Shown here piece after piece: positions 1-8,427 of a stretch of DNA of 57,979 bases; position 1 is the stretch's first letter; each line of letters starts with the position of its first letter. The DNA is from an uncultured Flavobacteriales bacterium (GTDB lineage: Bacteria; Bacteroidota; Bacteroidia; Flavobacteriales; BACL11), in assembly GCA_905478555.1 (NCBI GenBank), contig CAJQIZ010000028.1, positions 1-57,979 on the forward strand. Direction: 5' to 3'. A program made the translations under genes and the position numbers. The notes beneath the pieces are model-generated. The model searched no databases, was not told where the DNA came from, and worked only from the letters and a program-made list of their open reading frames with translations.

Positions 1-176
1 TTAATATCAAGTATACTAGCTTTTGTGATATTAATCTTTTGGTGTTTTAAGATATCTTTAGAGAGGTTATTTGTTGTTCTTACAATTATATGTACAGAAT
101 GTCCTAATTCTAATAATTGCTTTACTAAGTTTCGTCCCGTCTTACCTGATGCACCAACTACTAATATTTTTTTCAT
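1..176 (-). CDS. NAD(P)-binding Rossmann protein, N-terminal part
   Basis: This is the first ~58 codons of a minus-strand gene that runs off the left edge. The start (MKKILVVGASG) is followed by a glycine-rich nucleotide-binding loop, GASGKTG, a helix (RNLVKQLLELGH) and a second strand ending in HIIVR. That is the opening of an atypical short-chain dehydrogenase/NmrA-type NAD(P)-binding fold. The arginine after the second strand would suit NADPH, but this is inference. The substrate cannot be judged from the fragment. The reading frame is open to the window edge and the next gene upstream (htrA) is on the same strand, separated by a terminator. Confidence 0.75.
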   Translation of the reverse strand, partial: MKKILVVGASGKTGRNLVKQLLELGHSVHIIVRTTNNLSKDILKHQKINITKASILDI

Positions 177-220
177 TCTGATTAATTATCTTAATTTTAA
201 AATAGTTGGCAATTATACAA

Positions 221-244
221 AAACCCACTCATTTGAGTGGGTTT
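221..244 (-). terminator. Intrinsic terminator after htrA
   Basis: A perfect 10-bp inverted repeat (arms AAACCCACTC and GAGTGGGTTT, 4-base loop) lies 40 bases after the htrA stop. On the minus strand it is followed by a T run. The arms are identical to those of the terminator behind tRNA-Val at 1447-1470, and the flanking bases are shared too, so the two are copies of one element. Confidence 0.85.
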
Positions 245-278
245 CTTTTTGGTGGACCTTTCGGTCCTAATTTCGAAC
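221..278 (-). repeat. tRNA-3'-end-like plus terminator repeat element
   Basis: Read on the minus strand, the htrA stop is followed by GTTCGAA, a hairpin GGACC-GAAA-GGTCC with a GNRA tetraloop, the bases ACCA, AAAAGA, and the terminator hairpin. GTTCGA resembles a tRNA T-loop and the ACCA a tRNA end. From CCACCAAAAAGAAACCCACTC onward the sequence equals the end of tRNA-Val and its terminator. Degenerate copies of the same order lie at 40824-40866 and 41163-41213 on the plus strand. No complete tRNA can be folded here: the distance from T-loop to CCA is about five bases too long. Origin as a duplicated tRNA end is an inference. Confidence 0.6.
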
Positions 279-283
279 TTTTT

Positions 284-1375
284 TTAAGCTTTTAATGAGA
301 GAGTGACTGTCTTAATTTGTTCTTCTCTTTGAATAGTGCAATTGATCTCATCACCTGGATTAAATTGAATAATTAATTCATGTAATTCGCTAGTTGAGTT
401 AATCTTAATACCATTTATTTCTAATATTACATCTAGATCCTTGATGCCTGCAAGCTCTGCTGCACTATTCTCTAATACTTTTGAGATTAGTACTCCTTTA
501 AGCCCGTTTAGTTTTAACTCTTTTTGCACTTGCGTATTTATGTCAGTAATATGAATTCCAATATATGCTCTACGCACTTCTCCGTATATTTTTAAATCAT
601 TTATAATCTTTTCTGCCATATTTGAAGGAATAGCAAAACCATAACCACTAAATGATCCTGTTTTAGATTGTATAGCTGTATTTATTCCAATTAAATTACC
701 ATTGGTATTGACAAGTGCGCCTCCAGAGTTTCCAGAATTAATTGCTGCATCTGTTTGAATAAATGATTCAATCCCTCCATCATTAAGGATATTAATCTTC
801 CTAGACTTTGCACTAATGATTCCGGCAGTTACAGTAGAATTAAGATTATATGGATTTCCAACTGCCAATACCCATTCCCCAACTCTTAGACTATTTGAGT
901 TGTCAAATTTCAAAAAAGGAAGTTTATTTTCATCAATTTTGAGTAGCGCTAAATCACTATTAGAGTCTTCTCCTAAGATTTTGGCACTATATGTCCTTTT
1001 ATCATTTAAGACTACTTCTATCTCTTCAGCATTATTAATAACATGTTTATTAGTAATAATATATCCATCTTCTGAGATAATAACACCTGAACCACTTGCA
1101 ATATTCTCTTTTGGTTGGTTGAAAAATCTTTTTCCATAGTAGGGGTCATAGTAGCCATATATTTCATTACTAATATATTTAGATTTTATATGAACCACTG
1201 CTTGGATAGCATGTTCTGAAGCTTTTATAAAGTTCGGCCTATTATTTTCTTCTACTTTGTAATTTTTGTTGTCATTAAAATCAGATGCAAAGGATTTTTT
1301 TGACAATATGTCTTGTAGGTAGAATGATAGACATACACCTAATAAAACGTATAATAAGATTTTATATTTTTTCAT
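284..1375 (-). CDS. HtrA/DegP-type serine protease with one PDZ domain
   Basis: A 363-residue periplasmic protease/chaperone that degrades misfolded envelope proteins. The N-terminus has a hydrophobic segment (about residues 5-20) that acts as signal peptide or anchor. The trypsin-like domain spans about 55-250 with a complete triad: His111 (NKHVINN), Asp141 (SNSDLALLKI) and Ser217 in GNSGG. A single PDZ domain fills about 260-363 (GVLISKVLENSAAELAGI). With one PDZ rather than two it resembles DegS or one-PDZ HtrA more than E. coli DegP. It is monocistronic, bounded by its own terminator and by tRNA-Val upstream. No clear TAnnTTTG box was seen before the start. Confidence 0.92.
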   Translation of the reverse strand: MKKYKILLYVLLGVCLSFYLQDILSKKSFASDFNDNKNYKVEENNRPNFIKASEHAIQAVVHIKSKYISNEIYGYYDPYYGKRFFNQPKENIASGSGVIISEDGYIITNKHVINNAEEIEVVLNDKRTYSAKILGEDSNSDLALLKIDENKLPFLKFDNSNSLRVGEWVLAVGNPYNLNSTVTAGIISAKSRKINILNDGGIESFIQTDAAINSGNSGGALVNTNGNLIGINTAIQSKTGSFSGYGFAIPSNMAEKIINDLKIYGEVRRAYIGIHITDINTQVQKELKLNGLKGVLISKVLENSAAELAGIKDLDVILEINGIKINSTSELHELIIQFNPGDEINCTIQREEQIKTVTLSLKA

Positions 1376-1446
1376 TTTTTTTTAGTTGATTTAGATATAT
1401 TATCATAACTAAATTATATAAGAATTATTATGTAAATATAAAAGAA

Positions 1447-1470
1447 AAACCCACTCGTTTGAGTGGGTTT
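1447..1470 (-). terminator. Intrinsic terminator of tRNA-Val
   Basis: A 10-bp perfect stem (AAACCCACTC / GAGTGGGTTT, loop AAAC on the minus strand) begins six bases after the encoded CCA of tRNA-Val and is followed by T residues. It is the same hairpin as at 221-244 apart from one loop base. Confidence 0.85.
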
Positions 1471-1475
1471 CTTTT

Positions 1476-1553
1476 TGGTGGGCAATGAGGGACTCGAACC
1501 CCCGACTTCCTCCTTGTAAGGGAGGCACTCTGAACCAACTGAGTTAATCGCCC
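1476..1553 (-). tRNA. tRNA-Val (anticodon TAC), CCA encoded
   Basis: A full cloverleaf can be drawn on the minus strand. The acceptor is GGGCGAT/ATTGCCC with one G-T pair, the D-stem ACTC/GAGT, the anticodon stem CCTCC/GGAGG with loop CTTACAA (anticodon TAC, reading GTA and other Val codons), and the T-arm GGGGG/CCCTC with loop TTCGAGT. The discriminator is A and CCA is encoded in the DNA. It stands alone between folC and htrA, with a terminator directly behind it. Confidence 0.95.
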
Positions 1554-1611
1554 GTTTGATGATGCAAATATAATTTAATTTGTTATACACGAAAGCTTTT
1601 AAAAAGAAATT

Positions 1612-2823
1612 TTAAATTATTTCTGCTACTACAAATGTGCTTCCTCCAATATAGATGCAGTCGTTTATTTTTGCATTCTTTTTTGCCTGATTATATGCGT
1701 CTGAAACACTAGTGTATACCTCTCCAAAAAGTTTATTTTTTTCTGATAATTTTCTAAGTTCATTCTTATCTAAAGCTCTTGGTATTTCCGCTTGGCAGAA
1801 ATAGTATTTTGCTGATTTTGGTAGTAAAGATAATATCTTCTCTATACTTTTATCGTTAACGGTACCTAAAACAAAATGCAGTTCATTATAGTCGATAGTA
1901 TTTAATTGTTTTACAATTTCTTTTATTCCATCTTCATTATGAGCAGTATCACAAATTGTAAGAGGAGATTCGTTGAGAATCTGCCACCTTCCAAATAAAG
2001 AGGTATTTTCTGTAACATTTAATAACCCTTCTCTAATATCCTTTTTTTTTATTTTAAAACCTTTTTTTTGCAATTCATTTAAGCTGAAAACAGCAGTCCG
2101 TTTATTCTCATTCTGATAATTTCCTTTTAAGTCCGTATGGTAAGATGATTCTCCTTCACAGAAATAAATTTCTGAATTATGTTCTCTTGCTTTATTTATA
2201 AAAATAGTTCTGCATTCTTTCTGATTTCTTCCAATTATAATTGGAGTTTCCTGTTTTATAATACCAGCTTTTTCTTTTGCGATTTCCTCTATTGTATTGC
2301 CTAAAAGTGTAGTGTGGTCTATCCCAATATTTGTAATAACAGAAACTAGTGGTTGAATGATGTTGGTGCTATCTAATCTACCTCCTAACCCGCATTCAAT
2401 TATAGCTATGTCTACCTTTTCTTCCGAAAAATGATGAAAAGCCATTGCTACGGTCATTTCAAAAAAAGACATATCTATTTCCTCAAATGTAGTTTTATAT
2501 TTTTCTATAAAATCAACAACCGTTTTTTTGGAAATTATTTTTTTGTTAATCCTTATTCTCTCTCTAAAATCTTTTAGATGAGGAGAAGTATATAATCCTA
2601 CTTTGTATCCTGACTCTTGCAAAACAGAGTTTATCATATGCGAAGTAGATCCTTTTCCATTTGTTCCCGCAATGTGTACTGATTTAAAATTTAAATGAGG
2701 ATTTCCTAATATTGCGGAAGCTTCTACAATGTTTCCAATATCTGATTTGTAGGCAGACACACCAGTTCTCTGGTAAATAGGGAGTCTTTGAAACAAGTAC
2801 TCAATTGTTTCAGAGTAATTCAT
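1612..2823 (-). CDS. folC: Bifunctional folylpolyglutamate/dihydrofolate synthase
   Basis: This 403-residue ATP-dependent ligase adds glutamate to dihydropteroate and/or folates in the cytoplasm. The Mur-ligase-type P-loop GTNGKGS is at residues 53-59. It is followed by the family segment GLYTSPHLKDFRERI, and by IIECGLGGRLDSTN and ITNIGIDHTTLLGNT, all characteristic of FolC. The C-terminal Mur-ligase domain has CDTAHNEDGI. Length is normal. The start overlaps the stop of the upstream tonB-like gene by one base (TAATG). It is therefore the last gene of an exbB-exbD-tonB-folC unit, a gene order common in Flavobacteriia. Confidence 0.93.
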   Translation of the reverse strand: MNYSETIEYLFQRLPIYQRTGVSAYKSDIGNIVEASAILGNPHLNFKSVHIAGTNGKGSTSHMINSVLQESGYKVGLYTSPHLKDFRERIRINKKIISKKTVVDFIEKYKTTFEEIDMSFFEMTVAMAFHHFSEEKVDIAIIECGLGGRLDSTNIIQPLVSVITNIGIDHTTLLGNTIEEIAKEKAGIIKQETPIIIGRNQKECRTIFINKAREHNSEIYFCEGESSYHTDLKGNYQNENKRTAVFSLNELQKKGFKIKKKDIREGLLNVTENTSLFGRWQILNESPLTICDTAHNEDGIKEIVKQLNTIDYNELHFVLGTVNDKSIEKILSLLPKSAKYYFCQAEIPRALDKNELRKLSEKNKLFGEVYTSVSDAYNQAKKNAKINDCIYIGGSTFVVAEII

Positions 2824-3596
2824 TAATGAGAGAAATTTATTTTAAGTTTTGTGACTTTATCTGATTTATCAGGACCTGTTTCAGGTCCATATTTTAAATC
2901 TCTTTTTATTGATTTATACAGATTTTCTTTTTTAGTTTTCTCAATATATCCAAGAGTTGTTTCAAAACTACTATCATCTATATCAATAATTTTTCCTTCT
3001 GAATTTACAATTACATCTATAGTAACATAACCCTCTCCCATTTCTAATGGGTGATCAAAATCTTTTGGTTTTGATCTAGAATTTCCAATTTCTGAAAGTC
3101 CATTTCCAAAACCTATTCCATCAGAATTTGGATCTCCATCAATTTCTCCCATATTTCCTTCTCCGTTTGTATTTCCATCATTGCCGTCATTTCCTTCATT
3201 CTTATTAGGATTAAAGATGGCTTTTTTATTGATTTTTTTTACTTTCTCTTTTGTTACCTCTACTTCCTCTTTGTTTTCTGAAAGTAATTCAGATTTCTTT
3301 TTATCTTCTTTTTTCTTAGTTTCAATAGTCTCAACTGTTTCCTGAGTTGTTATGTCTTCTGTAGCAGGTTTGTTCACAGAAGTGGGTTCATTTATAATTT
3401 CTTCTATTTCTTCTGTAGATGTTTCTACATTCCCTTTTCCTAAATCTGTTGTTCCAAAATTGATGTTCATGCCTTTTTCTGGAGGTGCTGGAATAGTGTA
3501 AGAAAGTCCTGTAAAAAGAAAAAGAATAATTAAAAGAGTATGAAATAGGAGTGTACCTATCCAAGCTTTACTTTTATTTTTCTTAGAGGAGTTCAT
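2823..3596 (-). CDS. TonB-like energy transducer
   Basis: A 257-residue inner-membrane-anchored protein. It has a short basic N-terminus, one membrane segment (about residues 12-32), a long charged Glu/Lys/Thr-rich spacer (about 50-130), a Gly/Asn/Asp-rich stretch (about 130-165), and a compact C-terminal domain (about 183-257, with GYVTIDVIVNSEGKI) like that of TonB/TolA-type transducers. It would pass proton-motive force from ExbBD to outer-membrane receptors. The spacer has few prolines, unlike classical TonB, and the C-terminal domain lacks the usual YP motif, so the subfamily is uncertain. It sits two bases behind exbD and overlaps folC. Confidence 0.75.
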   Translation of the reverse strand: MNSSKKNKSKAWIGTLLFHTLLIILFLFTGLSYTIPAPPEKGMNINFGTTDLGKGNVETSTEEIEEIINEPTSVNKPATEDITTQETVETIETKKKEDKKKSELLSENKEEVEVTKEKVKKINKKAIFNPNKNEGNDGNDGNTNGEGNMGEIDGDPNSDGIGFGNGLSEIGNSRSKPKDFDHPLEMGEGYVTIDVIVNSEGKIIDIDDSSFETTLGYIEKTKKENLYKSIKRDLKYGPETGPDKSDKVTKLKINFSH

Positions 3597-3598
3597 TA

Positions 3599-4012
3599 TT
3601 ATGGTTTTGTCGCCAAAACAATTTTGTATTTATTTCTGTATGCAATATCCATTATCTTTACTACATATTCAATATGTACCGTCTTACTTGCATGTAAAAT
3701 AATTCCTGGTTCGTTAGTTCCTTTTAATTCCTTCACTATTTTATTTTCAAGGTCATTAATATCAATTATATTTCCATTTACATAGAATTTAAAATCTTCC
3801 TCCTTACCAGTGTCTTTGATATCTTCTATTGAAATAGACATTGTCTGTTTCTCAACTGTTTTTGATGTACTGTTTGGTAATAATAAATTTAATGCATTTG
3901 GACTTACTAGACTAGAAGTGAGCATGAAAAATATCAATAGAAGAAACACAATATCCGTCATAGACGACATATTAAAATTAGGATTGACTTTATTTCTTCC
4001 TCTTAAATTCAT
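3599..4012 (-). CDS. exbD: ExbD/TolR-type biopolymer transport protein
   Basis: A 137-residue protein with a short cytoplasmic N-terminus, one membrane helix (about 17-37, starting MTDIVFLLLIFFML) and a periplasmic domain. The Asp in the helix (TDIVFLLLIFF) is the conserved proton-path residue of ExbD/TolR. It works with ExbB (next gene upstream) as the ion-driven motor for the TonB-like protein encoded downstream. The exbB stop and exbD start share one base, which suggests translational coupling. Confidence 0.88.
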   Translation of the reverse strand: MNLRGRNKVNPNFNMSSMTDIVFLLLIFFMLTSSLVSPNALNLLLPNSTSKTVEKQTMSISIEDIKDTGKEEDFKFYVNGNIIDINDLENKIVKELKGTNEPGIILHASKTVHIEYVVKIMDIAYRNKYKIVLATKP

Positions 4013-4689
4013 TAGTGTAAGCTATCTAAAAATTCAGAAGCAGAGTCCTCCATATTAAAAACGATTTTATCGACTTTGGCCAATAAAAAATTATAAGAGA
4101 TATAAGCGATAATTCCTACTACTAAACCAGCAGCTGTAGTAATCATTGCAGTATAAATACCTTTAGACAACATTTCTATATCTCCTGGGTTATCTGCCAT
4201 ATTCTGGAATGCTAAAATCATACCAATAACAGTTCCTAAAAATCCAATCATTGGTGCTGCTCCTGATATAGTAGCTAAATTAGTTAAATTACTTTCTAAT
4301 TTATTTACTTCTAATTTTGCCTGGTTTTCCATAGCAGAATGAATTTCTGTTAATGGTTCATCAATTCTTTTTAATCCTTTCTCCATCATTCTCGAGACAA
4401 TTGTATTTTCTTTTTTACAGACATCAATTGCATCTTTTCCTCTATTTTCGGAAACTAAATTAGCAATTTTAGAAACAAAATTGGGAGTTTCTTTTTTTGC
4501 TTTATTTAAAGTACTTAGCCTTTCTAATAATATATAGATTGCAAAAATAGAGAGCACTCCTAATACGCTCATAATTATATTTCCTCCTATTCCTCCTGAG
4601 GTTATTAATTCCATTATTGATAATGTCTTTTCTTGAATTATCTCTGTTGAATCTGAAACTAATGTGTTTTGTAATAAAGTGTCTATCAT
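4012..4689 (-). CDS. exbB: ExbB/TolQ/MotA-type proton channel
   Basis: A 225-residue inner-membrane protein with three hydrophobic segments (about 35-57, 140-165 and 180-205). The segment with APMIGFLGTVIGMILAFQNM and the later TTAAGLVVGIIAYISYNF are diagnostic for the MotA/TolQ/ExbB proton-channel family. It forms the stator-like complex with ExbD. It is the first gene of the exbB-exbD-tonB-folC run and lies 26 bases behind nhaD on the same strand, so the antiporter gene may be co-transcribed. Confidence 0.88.
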   Translation of the reverse strand: MIDTLLQNTLVSDSTEIIQEKTLSIMELITSGGIGGNIIMSVLGVLSIFAIYILLERLSTLNKAKKETPNFVSKIANLVSENRGKDAIDVCKKENTIVSRMMEKGLKRIDEPLTEIHSAMENQAKLEVNKLESNLTNLATISGAAPMIGFLGTVIGMILAFQNMADNPGDIEMLSKGIYTAMITTAAGLVVGIIAYISYNFLLAKVDKIVFNMEDSASEFLDSLH

Positions 4690-4715
4690 GTTTAGTTAAA
4701 CGATAAATTAATAAT

Positions 4716-6023
4716 TTATTGCATTAAAATGTAAGTAGCAGCTCCTGCTAAATATCCCATTAGTGCAAGTAAAGAAATATTTTTAATATACCAAATAAAA
4801 TCAATTTTTAAAATCCCCATAACAGCAACACCTGCAGCAGACCCAATAATTAACACAGAACCTCCTGTACCAGCACAGTATGCTAAAAACTTCCAGAAAG
4901 TATGATTTTGAGGGAACGCTAACTCTCCTTGAATATTGCTAATTGGTCCAATATCATACATTCCCATTGCTCCAGCAACTAGAGGAACGTTATCGACAAT
5001 TGATGAGAGTAAGCCAATAATAATATTAATTATATATATATCTCCCTTAAAAGTTTCTTGCAGAAAATTTGCAACTATATCTAATTGTCCTGCAGACTGT
5101 AATGCCGCTACGGCCAATAAAATTCCTAAAAAGAAAAAAATGGTAGCTGTGTCTATTTTTTTCAATACACCAATAACCGAAAGTTGAGATTTTTTTTCAT
5201 GATTTTTACTTCTATGAATTATTTCAGTAACTAACCAAAGGACACCTAAAGAAATCAACATTCCTAAATAAGGAGGTAGATGAGTGACTGTTTTGAAGAT
5301 TGGGACAAAAAGTAATCCGACAACTCCCAAATAGAAAACTAGATTTCTTTCAAAAGTTGTTGTTGGGTCTATAGAATGTTCTTTAAAATCTATTTCTTCT
5401 GGTCTTGTAACACTTCCTTTTAATCTGAATGAAAGATAAACGAGTGGCACTAAAGCACAAACCAATGAAGGAATAAAAAGAGATGTAATAATATTTGATG
5501 CTGTTACTTGATCTCCAACCCAAAGCATAATAGTTGTAATATCTCCAATTGGAGACCATGCACCACCGGCATTTGCACTTATAATCACCATGCCAGCAAA
5601 CATCCAAAGCTCTTCTTTGTCTTTTATTAGTTTTGTAAGTAAGGCAGACATTACAATAGCAGTTGTCAAATTATCCAAAACTGCTGAGAAAAAGAAAGTA
5701 ATTGTACACAAAATCCACATTAAAGCAACTTTCTTATTAGTCGTTATTTTGTCTGTAATAATTGAAAATCCTTCATGGGCGTCTATCAATTCAACAATAG
5801 TCATTGCACCTAAAAGGAAGAATAAAATTTCAGCAATATCAACAAGATGATGAGAAAGATACTCATTCATATGAAGTTGATCAACTCCAGAGAACGCATA
5901 AAGAGCCCAAGTAATTCCTCCAATTAAAAGTGCGGAAGCTGCTTTGTCAACTTTTATAGTGTGTTCTAAAGCAATTGAGATGTATCCTAAAACGAATACG
6001 GTTATCATAATTGTAATAATCAT
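4716..6023 (-). CDS. nhaD: NhaD-type Na+/H+ antiporter
   Basis: A 435-residue polytopic membrane protein of the ion-transporter superfamily. It carries the NhaD-typical SAVLDNLTTAIVMSALL segment, ANAGGAWSPIGDITTIMLW, and SSIVDNVPLVAGAMGMY near the C-terminus, two inverted-repeat re-entrant regions with conserved Asp residues. It exports sodium in exchange for protons, consistent with a marine lifestyle. It sits 17 bases after mscS and before exbB. A good promoter match lies inside the end of mscS (6050-6078). Confidence 0.92.
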   Translation of the reverse strand: MIITIMITVFVLGYISIALEHTIKVDKAASALLIGGITWALYAFSGVDQLHMNEYLSHHLVDIAEILFFLLGAMTIVELIDAHEGFSIITDKITTNKKVALMWILCTITFFFSAVLDNLTTAIVMSALLTKLIKDKEELWMFAGMVIISANAGGAWSPIGDITTIMLWVGDQVTASNIITSLFIPSLVCALVPLVYLSFRLKGSVTRPEEIDFKEHSIDPTTTFERNLVFYLGVVGLLFVPIFKTVTHLPPYLGMLISLGVLWLVTEIIHRSKNHEKKSQLSVIGVLKKIDTATIFFFLGILLAVAALQSAGQLDIVANFLQETFKGDIYIINIIIGLLSSIVDNVPLVAGAMGMYDIGPISNIQGELAFPQNHTFWKFLAYCAGTGGSVLIIGSAAGVAVMGILKIDFIWYIKNISLLALMGYLAGAATYILMQ

Positions 6024-6040
6024 AAAATGTAAGTATTTTT

Positions 6041-7141
6041 TTATTTTTGCAAATATACTGTTGTAGATGGGAAGGCAAAGTCAGATTTATGTTTTTTAAC
6101 TATCTCCATAATCTTGTAATTTATGTCTTCTTTTACATCTATTAAATCTCCCCATTTTTGGCTATCTACAAAATACATAACAAGTATATCTAAGGAGCTA
6201 GAACCGAACTCTTGAAATCGAATTCTCCCATCCTGATTTGTTTTTGGGTGATCATCTACCATTATTTGTAAGTCAGAAACTATCTCTTTCATTTGTGCTG
6301 CAGTAGTTTCGTAAGTTAAACCAATATTAAATTTCACTCTTCTTACAGGCCTCATTCCTAAATTGTCTAATTCGGCGTCAATCATTTTCTTATTTGGTAG
6401 AGTAACTAAACTTTTGTCAAATGTTCTGATTCTAGTACTTCTGAATCCTACCTTTTCCACTGTCCCACTAACTGTTCCGACAGTAACAGTGTCTCCAACT
6501 GTAAATGGTTTATCTAAGAATATGGTAAAAGAACCTAGAAGGTTTTCTAAACTTTCTTTGGATGCCATTGCAAAAGCTATACCTCCAATTCCTAAACCAG
6601 TAATTAGTCCAGTAGCATTTACTCCAAAAACTTCTCCCAGAATTATCCCTCCAACAAATATATACGATATAAACTTAATTATTTCAATTGTAAAAGGGAC
6701 TAATTGGTCGTCCATTTTATTTTCAGTCTCTTCAGCTCTTTTCTGAAGCATTATTCCGAAAAAATTAATTAGTCGTAAAACAATTATAAATATGGAATAA
6801 ATATAAATCAAGGAGAATCCTTTAGAAAGTATCATTCTAACACCTAGATCTTCTATTGGAGCAATCTTCCAGTGTATAGGAAATGTAAGTTGGTTTACTC
6901 CAAAATATATAAGTGACAACATGAAAAAGAAAGCAATTGGTTTAGTAAGTAATTCATCAAATTTATCTACCCCTACTCTTTTTTCAGATTTTCCAATAAC
7001 TTTATAAAGTGAATGACTTAAATATCTTGAGATAAGTCCTTTAAAAAGTAATCCTAAGATTATTGCTGATACAAAAATTATATAATTTATTCCTAAATTT
7101 CCTAAGTATTCAGTTTGTAAAAATAATTTAACTTTATCCAT
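6041..7141 (-). CDS. MscS-type mechanosensitive ion channel
   Basis: A 366-residue protein with four or five membrane segments in the first ~190 residues. The MscS pore and beta domain follow: GLGIGGIAFAMASKE (pore-lining Gly/Ala helix), KPFTVGDTVTVGTVSGTVEKVGFRSTRI (residues ~215-245) and LVTLPNKKM. It relieves turgor on hypo-osmotic shock. It is larger than E. coli MscS (286 residues) because of extra N-terminal helices. It starts three bases behind the dehydrogenase gene on the same strand and is followed by nhaD, giving a small osmotic/ion cluster. Confidence 0.9.
   Translation of the reverse strand: MDKVKLFLQTEYLGNLGINYIIFVSAIILGLLFKGLISRYLSHSLYKVIGKSEKRVGVDKFDELLTKPIAFFFMLSLIYFGVNQLTFPIHWKIAPIEDLGVRMILSKGFSLIYIYSIFIIVLRLINFFGIMLQKRAEETENKMDDQLVPFTIEIIKFISYIFVGGIILGEVFGVNATGLITGLGIGGIAFAMASKESLENLLGSFTIFLDKPFTVGDTVTVGTVSGTVEKVGFRSTRIRTFDKSLVTLPNKKMIDAELDNLGMRPVRRVKFNIGLTYETTAAQMKEIVSDLQIMVDDHPKTNQDGRIRFQEFGSSSLDILVMYFVDSQKWGDLIDVKEDINYKIMEIVKKHKSDFAFPSTTVYLQK
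6050..6078 (-). promoter_or_regulatory. Candidate nhaD promoter inside mscS
   Basis: On the minus strand TTG (6078-6076) and TATATTTG (6057-6050) are separated by 18 bases. This matches the Bacteroidota primary-sigma pattern TTG...TAnnTTTG. The whole element is inside the last 13 codons of mscS, and transcription would begin about 20 bases before the nhaD start. Confidence 0.55.
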
Positions 7142-7143
7142 AA

Positions 7144-8370
7144 TTATACTAGTTGTTTAAGTGCGATTTCAAATGCTGTTTTCGATATATTTTGTTTGCT
7201 ACTGTTGATGTTATAAGAATCTTGAAGTGCTTTACCTATTCTATCTGAAGTATCTTTAAAAATTGCAATATCTGTCATTTCAATATTATCTTCCATTAAG
7301 TAAGCAAATACTCTTGCCATACCGCAATTTGCAATAAAGTCAGGCAATACACTTACTCTTTCGTCTGCACTTTTAGATATAGGACCAAAGAAAATCTCTT
7401 TATCTGCAAACGGCACATTTGCTCCTGAGGAAATAACTTCTAATCCACCATCTATCATTTGGTCTAGTTGAGATTGAGAAAGTAATCTGGAAGCTGCTGC
7501 TGGAACAAAAATTTCCGCACCAACAGACCATATTTTCTTATTTACTTCTTCAAAACTTATCATGTTTTCTGTTTCTAAAAAGTTAGAGGTTCTGTAAGTT
7601 AATAAATCTTTTATTTCTGAAAAAGAATACCCTTCTGTATTAATTACTCCTCCAACTATATCTATAATACCTACAATAACTGCTCCGGCTTGAGCTAGGT
7701 AATATGCTGCTGCTCCCGCTACATTTCCCCATCCTTGTATAATTACTCTTTTCCCATTTACTTCTCCTCCGTAAATATTGTAAAAATGTAATATTGCTTC
7801 TGAAACACCATATCCTGTAATTAAATCTCCAACAGAATAATCTTTACTTGGATCAGGTGTTAAGTTAGGTTCTTTTACAATTAAAGGAACTCCAGCTTTT
7901 AGTTGGTTAATGATTTTCATTTTTTCTTTCTCATCTTTCCTGTGATGACCATTAACTATTCCTTCAAGTGGAAAAAGAATACCTTGTTCTTCACACATTG
8001 GTATTACTTCATGAACTTCATCTACATTCATATCTCCACCGGTTCCATAATATGTTTTAAGTAATGGTTTTGCTGCTGCATACCATCTTTGTAGTACCTC
8101 CTTTTTTCTTGGATCTCTAGGGTCGAAATTTATTCCTGACTTCCCACCTCCGATTGGAGGTCCAGCAACTGTAAATTTCACTTCCATTGTTTTTGCAAGA
8201 GCTAAAACCTCATCTCTTGTTACTCCAATTCTCATTCTCGTTCCCCCAGCAGCGGCTCCTCCTCTTAATGAGTTGATTACAATCCAACCTTCCGCATTTG
8301 TATGTTCATCTTTCCATTCAAAAACCACTTCTGGTTTTTTGTCTTCAAATTTCTTTAATAATTCTAGCAT
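7144..8370 (-). CDS. Glu/Leu/Phe/Val dehydrogenase
   Basis: A 408-residue NAD(P)-dependent oxidative deaminase of the amino-acid dehydrogenase family. The substrate domain has SLRGGAAAGGTRM and the catalytic-lysine motif GGGKSGINFDPRDP (Lys77), followed by GTGGDMNVDE. The Rossmann domain (about residues 200-330) begins GKRVIIQGWGNVAGAAAYYL. The sequence is closer in style to the Bacteroidota leucine/glutamate dehydrogenase group than to hexameric GdhA. Which amino acid it uses cannot be told. A TAnnTTTG box (TACATTTG, 8400-8393) precedes the start by 22 bases. mscS follows three bases after the stop. Confidence 0.9.
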   Translation of the reverse strand: MLELLKKFEDKKPEVVFEWKDEHTNAEGWIVINSLRGGAAAGGTRMRIGVTRDEVLALAKTMEVKFTVAGPPIGGGKSGINFDPRDPRKKEVLQRWYAAAKPLLKTYYGTGGDMNVDEVHEVIPMCEEQGILFPLEGIVNGHHRKDEKEKMKIINQLKAGVPLIVKEPNLTPDPSKDYSVGDLITGYGVSEAILHFYNIYGGEVNGKRVIIQGWGNVAGAAAYYLAQAGAVIVGIIDIVGGVINTEGYSFSEIKDLLTYRTSNFLETENMISFEEVNKKIWSVGAEIFVPAAASRLLSQSQLDQMIDGGLEVISSGANVPFADKEIFFGPISKSADERVSVLPDFIANCGMARVFAYLMEDNIEMTDIAIFKDTSDRIGKALQDSYNINSSKQNISKTAFEIALKQLV

Positions 8371-8392
8371 TTTGTATTGTTATAATTTATTG

Positions 8393-8400
8393 CAAATGTA
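8393..8400 (-). promoter_or_regulatory. -7 box before the Glu/Leu dehydrogenase gene
   Basis: TACATTTG on the minus strand matches TAnnTTTG, 22 bases before the start codon. No TTG was found at the usual distance upstream. Confidence 0.4.
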
Positions 8401-8427
8401 CTAAATCTAAGGCTAAATACTAGTTAC

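Noticed and set aside
816-1139. Long open frame antisense to htrA
   Set aside because: It lies entirely opposite a well-supported gene, has no start context and no recognisable domain.
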